Made by a program: the position numbers and the translations under genes. From the NCBI RefSeq assembly GCF_014196525.1, contig NZ_JACIDX010000009.1, positions 186,001 through 250,000 on the forward strand: 64,000 nucleotides of DNA. Direction: 5' to 3'. The first letter of the stretch is position 1. Every line of letters begins with the position of its first letter. The notes below the pieces were generated by a model. That model made no database searches. It worked only from the letters and a program-made list of their open reading frames with translations, and was not told where the DNA came from. This DNA comes from Novosphingobium sediminicola. Its GTDB lineage: Bacteria > Pseudomonadota > Alphaproteobacteria > Sphingomonadales > Sphingomonadaceae. This document shows, piece after piece, positions 33,881 to 42,730 of this stretch.

Positions 33881-36430
33881 TCACGATCGCCCAAGGCGCT
33901 TCTCAAACTCATAGGCGATCAACAGGCCAAGGCCGCAAGCCAGCACAAGGGCGAAATCGAGCGCATGCAATGGCGCAAACCTGAGAATGCGCTGAATAGG
34001 CGCGAGGGTGAGGATCAGCGCGCCCCCGATGGCAATAAAGATCAAAACAAAACGGAATGTGACATTATTCCGCAAAAACGCATGGCTGAGCTGCGCGCTG
34101 AACGACCGATTGGCAAAGATCAGCGCCAGAATGGCCGACAGCAACGCAAAGAAAGATAAGGTGCGCGCTCGATCCGGCGCCAATCCATAATGGTCCGCGC
34201 CCAGCGCAATGCCGCCCACAACACCCAGCGCCAGCACGCCCTGCAAGACGGCCCTGCGCACCAGCGGCAGGGAAAACAGGCGCTCGTCGGTCGGGCGCGG
34301 CGGTCGCTCCATGGCCCTGCTCTCTTCGCGCTCCGCCTCGAACACCAGCGCACAGACCGGATCGATCACCATTTCGAGTAGAGCGATCTGAAGCGGCGCC
34401 AGAATGATCGGCAAACCGAACATCAGCGGCAAGATGGCAAGCCCCGCAATGGGCACATGGACACCGAAGATGAAGGCCAGCGCCTTGCGGATATTGTCAT
34501 AGATCCGCCGCCCGACGCGGATCGCCTCGACAATCGCACCGAAATCATCCTCCACCAGCACGATGGAGGCGGCCTCGCGGGCGACATCAGTTCCTCTCTT
34601 GCCCATGGCGATGCCGATATGGGCGGCCTTGAGGGCGGGGGCATCGTTGACCCCATCGCCGGTCATGGCCACAACTTCGCCCGCAGATTTGAGCGCGTTG
34701 ACGATGCGCAGCTTCTGATCCGGCATGGTGCGGGCAAACACCAGAACATCGGGCACGCGCGCGATCAATTCGGCATCGCTCAGCCCGGCGACGTCGGCGC
34801 CCAGCATGATCTGTCCATCGCCAATCCCGGCCTGCATGGCAATGGACCTTGCGGTTGCGGCATGATCGCCCGTGATCATCACCACGCGGATACCGGCCTT
34901 GCGGCATTGCGCCACCGCCGCCGGAACGCTCTCGCGCAGCGGGTCGGCCAATCCGGCCAGACCAAGCAGCGTGAGACGGTAATCGGCAAGAGCCATAGCG
35001 GGATCATCGCCCCCGATCTTTGCCATGGCCACGGCCAGCACGCGCATTCCCCGCCCGGCCATCGCCTGCGCCGCCGCTTCCAATTCCGCCAGATCCTGCG
35101 TCCCAAGTCCGCAAAGGCGGCCGACAGCCTCCGGGGCGCCCTTTGCCGCAACGATGCGCGACGGATCGCCACCATCGCGCCAGACATGCGCCATGGCCAG
35201 CAGTTCCGGCGTCAGTCCATGGGCACGAACCAGCGCCATGCCCTCGCTGATGCGGCATCCCGCCTCGCCCGCCGCCGCGTGAAAGGCCACCTCCATCGGA
35301 TCGACCGGCACCGGCGCGCTGGCCAGAGCAGCGATATTCAAGAGGGCCGACGCGCGGGGATCATCGCCATGGTCGGCAAGGGGAGATGGCGCGCCGCCCG
35401 GAAACCATAGTTCGGCCACGCTCATCCGGTTCTGTGTCAAAGTGCCCGTCTTGTCGGTACACAGGACGGTGGCCGCGCCCATCGTTTCAATGGCTGATGT
35501 GCGCCGAGTCAACACGCCCACCTGCGCGATCCGCCAGGCCCCCATGGCCAGAAAGATCGTCAGTACCACCGGGAATTCTTCAGGCAACAGCGACATGGCC
35601 GTGGCAATCCCCGCCAGCAGCGCATCGAGCCAAGACCCACGAAACAGGCCATAGAGCAGCACGACCAGCGCCGCGATGCCCAGCCCGCCGATGGCGCATA
35701 GCGTGACGACCCGTGAGGTTTCCTGCTGCAGCCGAGGCGCTTCGGTTTCCAGCGTGGCCAGCGATTGGCCGATCTGGCCGATCCGGCTGCGCGCGCCGGT
35801 TGCCGTTGCGAGGGCCAGCCCCCGCCCCCGCGTGATGATCGAGCCGGAGAAGACCAGCGGCAGATCATCCCCGCCCGGCACCGCATCATCGCGGTCATCG
35901 GGCCTGATCGCCCGCTTGCGCACGGCCACGGATTCGCCGGTAAGCAGCGCTTCGTCGGCCTCCAGCTCGCTGGTTTCCAGCAGGCTGGCGTCTGCTGCCA
36001 CCCTGTCCCCCTGTTCAAGGACGAGTATGTCACCTGCAACAACATCGCGCCCGGCAATCCGGGTCGTCCGCCCGTCGCGGATCACCAGCGCGCGCGGCGC
36101 GGAAAGGTCGCGCAGGGCCTCCAGCACATTTTCCGTGCGGGATTCCTGAATAATGGTGATGGCGATGGAAAGCAGCGCGAACAACAGCAGAATAACCGCC
36201 TCTGTCTTGTCGCCCAGAGCAAGATAGATGAGGCCCGCCGCCAGCAGCATCGCCAGCATGGGTTCACGCAGCACTTCCAATGCAATCCGCCACGGCGTCC
36301 GGCGCCCTGCGCGCGGCAATTCGTTGGGCCCGTCGCGTTCGAGCAAGGCATCCGCCTGTGCCTGCGTCAGGCCGGTGGCGGAGGAAGCCGTCGCCTTGGC
36401 GGGCGGGGTGGCAATGGCGCTTTGAGGCAT
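33881..36430 (-). CDS. P-type cation-translocating ATPase (type II-like)
   Basis: An 849-residue P-type ATPase. TGES is at 164-167 (actuator), PEEFP at 283-287 in helix 4, and the phosphorylation motif DKTGT has the Asp at 326. The hinge MTGDGVNDAPALK lies in the later P domain, and the last third forms a six-helix C-terminal membrane block. PEEFP, in place of PEGLP/PEGLV of SERCA and PMR1, is common in bacterial type II enzymes of uncertain ion. Ca2+ or Mn2+ are possible and magnesium is not excluded. No metal-binding N-terminal domain is present, so heavy metals are unlikely. Confidence 0.9.
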   Translation of the reverse strand: MPQSAIATPPAKATASSATGLTQAQADALLERDGPNELPRAGRRTPWRIALEVLREPMLAMLLAAGLIYLALGDKTEAVILLLFALLSIAITIIQESRTENVLEALRDLSAPRALVIRDGRTTRIAGRDVVAGDILVLEQGDRVAADASLLETSELEADEALLTGESVAVRKRAIRPDDRDDAVPGGDDLPLVFSGSIITRGRGLALATATGARSRIGQIGQSLATLETEAPRLQQETSRVVTLCAIGGLGIAALVVLLYGLFRGSWLDALLAGIATAMSLLPEEFPVVLTIFLAMGAWRIAQVGVLTRRTSAIETMGAATVLCTDKTGTLTQNRMSVAELWFPGGAPSPLADHGDDPRASALLNIAALASAPVPVDPMEVAFHAAAGEAGCRISEGMALVRAHGLTPELLAMAHVWRDGGDPSRIVAAKGAPEAVGRLCGLGTQDLAELEAAAQAMAGRGMRVLAVAMAKIGGDDPAMALADYRLTLLGLAGLADPLRESVPAAVAQCRKAGIRVVMITGDHAATARSIAMQAGIGDGQIMLGADVAGLSDAELIARVPDVLVFARTMPDQKLRIVNALKSAGEVVAMTGDGVNDAPALKAAHIGIAMGKRGTDVAREAASIVLVEDDFGAIVEAIRVGRRIYDNIRKALAFIFGVHVPIAGLAILPLMFGLPIILAPLQIALLEMVIDPVCALVFEAEREESRAMERPPRPTDERLFSLPLVRRAVLQGVLALGVVGGIALGADHYGLAPDRARTLSFFALLSAILALIFANRSFSAQLSHAFLRNNVTFRFVLIFIAIGGALILTLAPIQRILRFAPLHALDFALVLACGLGLLIAYEFEKRLGRS

Positions 36431-36523
36431 CGACCGGGCCTTTCAAAGAATCCCACAGACCGCGACTGTGCGCCATTAGGCTGTAATCATGCAAGTCGCG
36501 CGACAGGCATTGGCCCGATACGG

Positions 36524-38467
36524 CTAACGCATGGCCTGACGTTCCAACGCGTTGCAATCGGCATCCTGCGCCAGAGGTTCCTGACGCCCGGCAATGGCGG
36601 AGGCCAGCATATTGATCACCCCGCCCACCGTCTTAGTCCTTGGGGGAACATCGATGTCAGGCGCCTTGATCGTGCCGCCCAGACCCACCTGTCCGGGCAG
36701 GCGCAGCAGCGAGGGCTTTTTCGGCGCCCCCTTGAGCGACAGCATCAGCCTTTCATTGCGCAGATCGATGCTGCCCCAGGCCTGCGTCAGCGCGCGCGAG
36801 GAATCGATGAGGACCGGCGCGGGGCGGGCCATGCCGCCTTTGATGTCGAGCCGCGCCACCACACAGCGCAGATTGTCCGTCTCATCCCTGCCCATGGTCA
36901 GGCCTCGCCCGACATCCTGCCCCAGCAAGGCGGCGGTGCGCGCCGGAATCTGCCCATCGCGGCCGACAAGGGCGAGCACGCCATGGCCCGCGCCAAAGGC
37001 ATCGGCCAGCGTATGGCCATAACCGGTGATCGCCAGACGCCCGATCAGGCTGCCGTCGATCTGCGCGCGGGGGAAAAAGTCGAGCAGGCGCGCCCCGCGC
37101 AAGGTCAGGCTCAGGTCGAGCCTGGGATCGGGCCTGCTGGTGTCGGTCTGGTCAATCCGCATGGTGCCCTCCATACTGCCCCGCGTCATGCCCACGCGCA
37201 GGGCGCTGATCTCCAGTCGGCTGCGCTCCAGCGACACATGGGCTGTCATGCTGCGAAACGGACTCTGGCCGGACCAGAGCAGATGATCCACCCGCAGATC
37301 GAGCGCCCCATCGGTGCGGCGCACATGGGTCAGATCAATGGCCGAGCCGGGCAGGATGCGCGGGCCGAGACGGGCCTTGATCGCAGCCGCGCGCCTTTTG
37401 CCTTCGTTTGAGGAGAGATCGTCAAAGTCGAAATGATTGGCCCACAGCGCGCCCGTGATCCGGCTTCGGCCCTCGCGCTTCACGATCGTTGCATGGCCCG
37501 CAATGTCCGATCGGCCGATCGTGCCGCGCAGGTCATCTATCGTCCAGTCGGGAATGCTGCGCCGGATGCGGGCGGCCAGCCTGACGGGTTGGGTGCCGGG
37601 CAAACCGGCCTCAATGATGGCATCGAGCAATCTAAGATCATCGGCATGCGCGCGCGCCTGACCTTGCAGGTGCCCCAGATCCAGCGGCGATGGCATGGAG
37701 CCATCGAGCGCAAAGCCGACCGCGCGCCCTTCGATGGCGACGCGGAAAGGCCATGGAGCGTTTGCCCGCCCGTCGACAATGGCGGCCCCGCGGCCAGTGA
37801 TGCGCACGCTGCTGCCAAGGATCAGCCCGCCCCCATCGATCCTCAGGCCGCTGGCATCGGAGGCCACCGCCACGTCCAGCGAGCGATCCCGCTTTCTGTC
37901 GAGATAGCGCAGGCGGCTTTCAGCAACACGAAGCATCAGCAGACGTCCGCCGGAGCCGAAGCCGCTCCTTTCCGCGCTACCGTCGTCGCTCCAGTTCTTG
38001 CGCCCCTGCGCCGTGCGGTAGAATTGCAGGTTCGCGCCCCGCACTTCGACCCGCTCGACCGCGTCACGCCCGGTCAACAGCCCCCATACCGAAAAGGACA
38101 GGTCAATCTGAGCAATGCGCGCCAGATCGGCCAAAGAGGGTTCAACCCATGCCGGTTGAGGCATGCGCACCACGCGCAGGCGGATGCGCGGATGGAATGA
38201 CATAGTGTCGAGCCGCTCCATCGACCCGATACTGACCGCGCGACCGATGCTTTGGCTCAATCGATGCTCTACGGTCCCTTTCAGCATGGCCCAAGGGAAA
38301 GCAGCCAGTCCGACAAGAGCGGCCAAAACGAGCAGGCATAAAACGGCGGCCAGATATCGAAATCGGAAGCGGCGAGATTTGGCCACCGCGCTGATTTCCG
38401 CAAGCGCGTCCTCGAAAGTACCCGCTTGAGCGGCCAGAAAGCGCCGAAGGCCAAAGCCTTCCGTCAT
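36524..38467 (-). CDS. AsmA-family protein with a DUF1810-like N-terminus
   Basis: A 647-residue protein of the AsmA/YhjG family. One N-terminal membrane helix (about residues 36-60) leads to a long periplasmic chain. It has LSFSVWGLLTGRDAVERVEVRGANLQF, the AsmA start, and the C-terminal domain around LIGRLAITGYGHTLADAFG. These proteins take part in phospholipid transport to the outer membrane. Residues 6-24 (LRRFLAAQAGTFEDALAEI) do not belong to AsmA and resemble the start of DUF1810 proteins, so the gene's 5' end may be a recombinant. It lies 15 bases from the hemerythrin-like gene and 93 from the P-type ATPase. Confidence 0.85.
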   Translation of the reverse strand: MTEGFGLRRFLAAQAGTFEDALAEISAVAKSRRFRFRYLAAVLCLLVLAALVGLAAFPWAMLKGTVEHRLSQSIGRAVSIGSMERLDTMSFHPRIRLRVVRMPQPAWVEPSLADLARIAQIDLSFSVWGLLTGRDAVERVEVRGANLQFYRTAQGRKNWSDDGSAERSGFGSGGRLLMLRVAESRLRYLDRKRDRSLDVAVASDASGLRIDGGGLILGSSVRITGRGAAIVDGRANAPWPFRVAIEGRAVGFALDGSMPSPLDLGHLQGQARAHADDLRLLDAIIEAGLPGTQPVRLAARIRRSIPDWTIDDLRGTIGRSDIAGHATIVKREGRSRITGALWANHFDFDDLSSNEGKRRAAAIKARLGPRILPGSAIDLTHVRRTDGALDLRVDHLLWSGQSPFRSMTAHVSLERSRLEISALRVGMTRGSMEGTMRIDQTDTSRPDPRLDLSLTLRGARLLDFFPRAQIDGSLIGRLAITGYGHTLADAFGAGHGVLALVGRDGQIPARTAALLGQDVGRGLTMGRDETDNLRCVVARLDIKGGMARPAPVLIDSSRALTQAWGSIDLRNERLMLSLKGAPKKPSLLRLPGQVGLGGTIKAPDIDVPPRTKTVGGVINMLASAIAGRQEPLAQDADCNALERQAMR

Positions 38468-38482
38468 AGGAACGCGCGACCT

Positions 38483-39022
38483 TCAGTTGGGCCGCGCCCG
38501 AGCCATCAGCTCTGCCTTGCGCTCGGCCATTTGCGCGCCCAACGCCTTGAGATCGACCTTGGCCTCGCGTGCTTCGGGAAACATCTCGGTTTCCTCTTCC
38601 TCGACATGATGCGCAATATATTCGCCCAGCACCGTCACCTTTGCGTCAAACAGCCGCTCTCCCGCCTTCATCGCCCGGATTTCCGCAATCAGTTGCTTGG
38701 CGCTGGCATGTTCCACCTCGGCTTCGTCGAGCATGTCATCGTCATCGATGGCCTTGCGAATGGCAGGATAGAATACCTCTTCCTCAATCTGCGTATGCAC
38801 GGTCAGAGCAAGGCAGATCTGTTCAGCCATCGCCTGCTTTTTCGCATCCTCCTCCAGCGACTCGTACTCCTTGAACCAGGCCTTGACCTGCCTGTGGTCA
38901 TCCTTGAGCAGCTTGATCGCATCAGCCGGTTTTGCCGCCGCGCGGGCGTTTCTGCGCCCGGCTTTCGAACCCGCCTTGGTCTTGCTTGAACGGGCGGAGG
39001 TGCTAGCTTGGGTCGTGGTCAT
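38483..39022 (-). CDS. Hemerythrin HHE-domain protein
   Basis: A 179-residue protein with a Lys/Ala-rich basic N-terminus (KTKAGSKAGRRNARAAAK) then a four-helix HHE domain: DDHRQVKAWF, ALTVHTQIEEEVFYP, VEHASAKQLIAEI and IAHHVEEEETEMFP. The His and Glu residues form a di-iron, O2- or NO-sensing site. The ATG at 39022 has GGAGAG upstream. The basic tail could bind nucleic acid or the membrane. It probably starts the leftward operon continuing into the AsmA-like gene, and it diverges from the HWE kinase. Confidence 0.9.
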   Translation of the reverse strand: MTTTQASTSARSSKTKAGSKAGRRNARAAAKPADAIKLLKDDHRQVKAWFKEYESLEEDAKKQAMAEQICLALTVHTQIEEEVFYPAIRKAIDDDDMLDEAEVEHASAKQLIAEIRAMKAGERLFDAKVTVLGEYIAHHVEEEETEMFPEAREAKVDLKALGAQMAERKAELMARARPN

Positions 39023-39395
39023 CAGTCTCTCCATTACCTTGCCCGCAAGAGCGCGGGGATAGACGATGAAAGATTCCAATGCAGACAAGGTGCCGATGGA
39101 GATGTAATTTTTGTCGCGACTTCGCCACGCCTCGCCCAAGCCCTATAAATTCTGCGGCTTCAATATTGTATGACTTATGTTGGTCGATTGTGGTATGAAG
39201 ACTTTCGGCCATTCTGCTATCCTCAGCAAAGGATAAATTTCTCGACCGGGGCCATGAGTCGATCCACCGGCCTCCTTTCGTCCCGAATGAAGCGCTTTTT
39301 GTTTATAAACAGCTATTTCATTGGTTCGGGCCGCTGATTAGAATTGCTCAGGAGAATTGGATGGAATTCTCAGGGTTAAAGTGAAGGATAAACCG

Positions 39396-40448
39396 GTGCG
39401 CACTTTCGCTGAGGCAGAGCCGATGCCCCCTCTCGGCCATAGTGATGCACTTGCCGACAGCGCGGAGCTGTTTCGTGAGACGTTTGAGCGCGCCAATATC
39501 GGTATGGCTCACGTCTCGCTCGACGGCAGCTTCCTTCGCGCCAATCGATCTTTATGCCGCTTGCTTGGGCGCGATCAGGCCGAGCTGGCCTGCATCAGGT
39601 TTCAGGACATCACCCATCCCGACGACCTTGACACTGATATGCACCTGCTGCGCGAGGTGTTGGCGGGGATACGCGAAACCTACACGATGGAAAAACGCTA
39701 CATCCGGCCCGATGGAACGATTATCTGGGCCGATCTGAGCGTGTCCCTGTTGCGGAATGCCCAAGGCCATCCCGTCAATTTCATTTCCGTCGTCAATGAT
39801 ATTCATGCTCGCAAACAGGCACAGGAACTGGTGCAACTGGTTCTATCCGAGGCCAATCACCGCGTAAAAAACCTGCTCTCGGTGGTCAGCGCGATTGTCA
39901 CAAGCAGCGCACGCGGCGCGGACTCCGCCCAAGAACTCGAAGCAGCGATCAGTGGTCGGATCAGAGCGATGGCCGCCTCGCATGATTTGCTGACGGGCAA
40001 ATCGGAAAACGGCGGCCAGCTTACCCAACTGGTTCGCCGACAGCTTGAGATTTTCACCGATCTTGCCGTCGCGCGGATAAAAATCGAGGGGCCGGACATC
40101 CAGCTTACCCCTGCTGCCATCCATGCCTTTGGCATGGTCCTGCATGAACTGTCGACAAACGCCTGCAAATATGGGGCGCTGTCCAATGAAACCGGCAATG
40201 TGCTGATTTCATGGCGGATAGATCCGAGCGCGCAAACGCTGCATTTTGACTGGCATGAATCGGGCGGACCGCCCGTGCACACGCCGCAGCGGCAAGGGTT
40301 CGGTGCCCGAGCCCTGCAACGAATGTTGTCCGGCTCTCTGGGGGGCAGCTCCTCCTATTTGCTTGCCGAGCCGGGCGCCAAATTCGAAGCGGTCGTGCCC
40401 GTCGAAGGCGTCGTCACGCTTTGCCCGGATCAGGCAGAATACCCATAA
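39396..40448 (+). CDS. PAS-domain HWE-type sensor histidine kinase
   Basis: A kinase of about 350 residues with one PAS domain (ANIGMAHVSLDGSFLRANRSLC to FISVVNDIHARKQAQ), then an HWE/HisKA_2 unit. The phospho-His is in SEANHRVKNLLSVVSAIV. The N box is HELSTNACKYGAL and the family's W-E pair is in HFDWHESGGP. It has no membrane segment, so it senses a cytosolic cue, and no response regulator is adjacent. Start uncertain: GTG 39396 has AAGGA at good distance; TTG 39357 sits only 3 bases after AGGAG. ATG 39361, with better spacing, opens only MEFSGLK. The 373 bases between this start and the hemerythrin-like gene hold no other gene. Confidence 0.85.
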   Translation: MRTFAEAEPMPPLGHSDALADSAELFRETFERANIGMAHVSLDGSFLRANRSLCRLLGRDQAELACIRFQDITHPDDLDTDMHLLREVLAGIRETYTMEKRYIRPDGTIIWADLSVSLLRNAQGHPVNFISVVNDIHARKQAQELVQLVLSEANHRVKNLLSVVSAIVTSSARGADSAQELEAAISGRIRAMAASHDLLTGKSENGGQLTQLVRRQLEIFTDLAVARIKIEGPDIQLTPAAIHAFGMVLHELSTNACKYGALSNETGNVLISWRIDPSAQTLHFDWHESGGPPVHTPQRQGFGARALQRMLSGSLGGSSSYLLAEPGAKFEAVVPVEGVVTLCPDQAEYP

Positions 40449-40482
40449 ACCACGCCTTCAAGGTTCAAGGCCATGGGTATTC
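40437..40482. terminator. Hairpin between convergent kinase genes
   Basis: Arms GAATACCCAT and ATGGGTATTC (10 bases, perfect), with an inner GCCTT-AAGGC stem in the loop. The left arm overlaps the stop region of the HWE kinase. The ABC1 kinase ends at 40486 on the other strand, so it is placed as a shared terminator. Confidence 0.5.
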
Positions 40483-40485
40483 GGC

Positions 40486-41796
40486 CTAGGATCCCATTGC
40501 CGCTTCGACCATCTGGCGCAGCGGCAATTGTGCTTGCAGCTTCACAGCCAGCAGCGCGGTTCCGCTCACCTTGCGCTGAACGAACAGCGTGGAGGCAGGC
40601 GGCACATGCCATGTGGCGCGGTCGCGCAATATCCCTTGGCCCAGATGGCGCATATGGCCCACAAAGCTGCGATCGGCAAAATCGAACAAGCCGGGACGGT
40701 TGAGATGCGCGATCATGAAGTCAACCATCTGGTCCAGCACCAGACGATGCTTTTCGCTCATGGCCCGGCCAACAAAGCCCCCCTCAATCAGCGCGGCGAT
40801 CAATGCATCGCGATCACCGGCCAGCCCCGCCCCAAACAGCCGCCGATAGGCAGTCCGGGTTTCCGGCAGAACAGCGCGCGCCGCCCCGAAATCGAGCAGG
40901 ACGATACGTCCGGTCTGCGCCTGCCAGCGATAGTTGGCGAAATTGGGGTCCGTCTGCATCGCATCAAAGGCAAACAGTTCGTTCAACACCAGATCGAACA
41001 GCGCTGCCATGGCGGCGTTGCGCTGCGCGCCGGAAGCCTGCGTCAATGTTTCGATTGGCGTTCCGGCAATATAGTCCATGACCAGTACATGCTGGCCCGA
41101 AAGCTCTGCAACCGGGGCGGGGACAATGAAACGCGCGTCCCCGGCCAACTGCTCACCATACCGGCCCATTTGCTCGGCCTCGCGCCGATAGTCGGCTTCC
41201 TCATGCAATTGCAATTTGGCCTCGGCCAGCAATGGTGCGACATCCAGCCCATCAGGCAGCAATCCCGAAAGACGCAACAAGGTTGCGACATTATCGATAT
41301 CGGCATCTATGCTGGCCGCAACACCGGGATATTGCACCTTTACCGCCACCTCGCGCCCATCATGCAAAGTCGCGCGATGCACCTGACCGATTGACGCCGC
41401 TGCCAGAGGTCGCGGATCAAAGCGGGCAAACTGCCCACGCCAATCGCGACCCCATTGGGCGACAAGCACCCGGTTTAGCTGGCCCGGCGGCATAGTGTCT
41501 CCGGCCTCGCGCAAGCGGGCAAGGATGGTGGCCAGTTCGGGCGGCAGCAGATCTCCAGCATCAAGAGAAAGCATTTGCCCCAGCTTCATCGCCGCGCCGC
41601 GCAGCCGCGAAAGCTGATCGGCGGTGCGCAAGGCATTGGCCGGGGTCAAGAGCATGTCACTCAGGGACGGACGCTCTCCCTGCGCCAGTCGGCGCACGCC
41701 CTCGGCCAAAGCGCCGCCCACCACGCCGCCGGCCAGTTGCCCCAGACCGGCCAGACGAGCCAGCCTGCCGCTGGGCACCGTGCGCGACCGGCTCAT
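40486..41796 (-). CDS. ABC1/UbiB-family atypical kinase
   Basis: A 436-residue ABC1 (ADCK/UbiB) protein. Family signatures are the KxGQ motif in MKLGQMLSLD, the Ala-rich nucleotide loop in AAASIGQVH, the ATP lysine in VAVKVQYPG, and a DFG-like LLDFGAAR. In E. coli and yeast such proteins support ubiquinone synthesis by an ATPase activity. This copy is not near other ubi genes and lacks the C-terminal membrane helices of UbiB. It therefore resembles the AarF-like cytosolic group and its target is uncertain. Confidence 0.88.
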   Translation of the reverse strand: MSRSRTVPSGRLARLAGLGQLAGGVVGGALAEGVRRLAQGERPSLSDMLLTPANALRTADQLSRLRGAAMKLGQMLSLDAGDLLPPELATILARLREAGDTMPPGQLNRVLVAQWGRDWRGQFARFDPRPLAAASIGQVHRATLHDGREVAVKVQYPGVAASIDADIDNVATLLRLSGLLPDGLDVAPLLAEAKLQLHEEADYRREAEQMGRYGEQLAGDARFIVPAPVAELSGQHVLVMDYIAGTPIETLTQASGAQRNAAMAALFDLVLNELFAFDAMQTDPNFANYRWQAQTGRIVLLDFGAARAVLPETRTAYRRLFGAGLAGDRDALIAALIEGGFVGRAMSEKHRLVLDQMVDFMIAHLNRPGLFDFADRSFVGHMRHLGQGILRDRATWHVPPASTLFVQRKVSGTALLAVKLQAQLPLRQMVEAAMGS

Positions 41797-41965
41797 GCAT
41801 CAACCCCGCGCCGGGGCGGCCGTTTAACCAAAGAAATGATTTCCATGACGGTTATATGGGGCTGGACCTGTGAAACGGCCAGATGGCTCGTAGGGCACGT
41901 CGCACCATAAACACACCCCAAGGGCCATCTTGCAGCGGCGCGGTCGATGCGTGCATCAGCCGTTC

Positions 41966-42412
41966 ATGAGCCGCCCTTCTTTGCCTCCGTCCCTCACCAT
42001 GCTGGGTCTTGCCGGTATCGCACCTCAAGCGATCTGTGTGTTGGCGGCCTTGTTTGTGCCCGACTGGCGATGGTTCGCAATTGCGGCGGGCTGCTGCTAC
42101 GCGGCGGTGATCCTGTCCTTTCTGGGCGGCATGTGGTGGATGGCCGCGCTGATCGGCAACAGGCGCGACAGTGTCAGCTTTCTTGTCGCAGTCATGCCCA
42201 GCCTGATCGGTTGGGGCGCCATGCTGCCATGGTGCTTTGGCTGGCGCTGGCCGGGGCCTTCGTTGCTGGTGCTGGCGGCCTGCCTGCCGGCTAGCCCGCT
42301 GGTCGATTACAAACTCAAGGCTTGCGCGCAGTTGCCCCTCGCCTGGCTGCGCCTGAGGGTGGTCATGGCCGGAGGGCTGGGATTGACCACGCTTGCGCTG
42401 GCCTTGATCTAA
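41966..42412 (+). CDS. DUF3429 membrane protein
   Basis: A 148-residue protein with four predicted helices. The motif LSFLGGMWWMAAL in the second helix pair and LGLAGIAPQ at the start fit DUF3429 (usually LLGGIHW). Function unknown. The ATG at 41966 is chosen because the helix follows directly; an extension to 41930 is unlikely. No strong ribosome site. It stands alone. The following 318 bases (42413-42730) before the next receptor contain a GGCCTGATCAGGCC palindrome and the repeat at 42676. Confidence 0.75.
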   Translation: MSRPSLPPSLTMLGLAGIAPQAICVLAALFVPDWRWFAIAAGCCYAAVILSFLGGMWWMAALIGNRRDSVSFLVAVMPSLIGWGAMLPWCFGWRWPGPSLLVLAACLPASPLVDYKLKACAQLPLAWLRLRVVMAGGLGLTTLALALI

Positions 42413-42675
42413 GCCCCATCGGTTCCGGCACGGCCTGATCAGGCCTCTGTTGCCGACACTATCCATCACGAGGTGCACAATCTCAGAACGCGGCTTTGGG
42501 TCAAAACCTGCAAGAAGCTGAGCGCCGACTTTCCCTTCCCTGCAACCGGGGTGATAGGCCGCGCAAGCCTCGTTCCGGCCGAATAACAAGCCCGAAGCTC
42601 CGATGCAGTAGGCGCCCCTGCGTTGAATACGGGGGCCATTGATTTTTGCCTACGCGATCGATAAGCGCGATCTTA

Positions 42676-42695
42676 CTATATCCTATGAGATATAG
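42676..42695. promoter_or_regulatory. Perfect inverted repeat upstream of the TonB receptor
   Basis: CTATATC-ctatga-GATATAG, 7-base arms and a 6-base spacer, 36 bases upstream of the receptor start in an AT-rich spot. The geometry suits a dimeric regulator; which one is unknown. The AraC gene at 46462 is the nearest candidate in the module. Confidence 0.4.
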
Positions 42696-42730
42696 AAATC
42701 TTGCCTAAAGGCTCAGGGGGCATTCAATTG

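Noticed and set aside
41852-42589. 245-codon minus-strand frame opposite the DUF3429 gene
   Set aside because: Gln/His/Arg-rich composition typical of shadow frames; the plus strand has a clean membrane protein.
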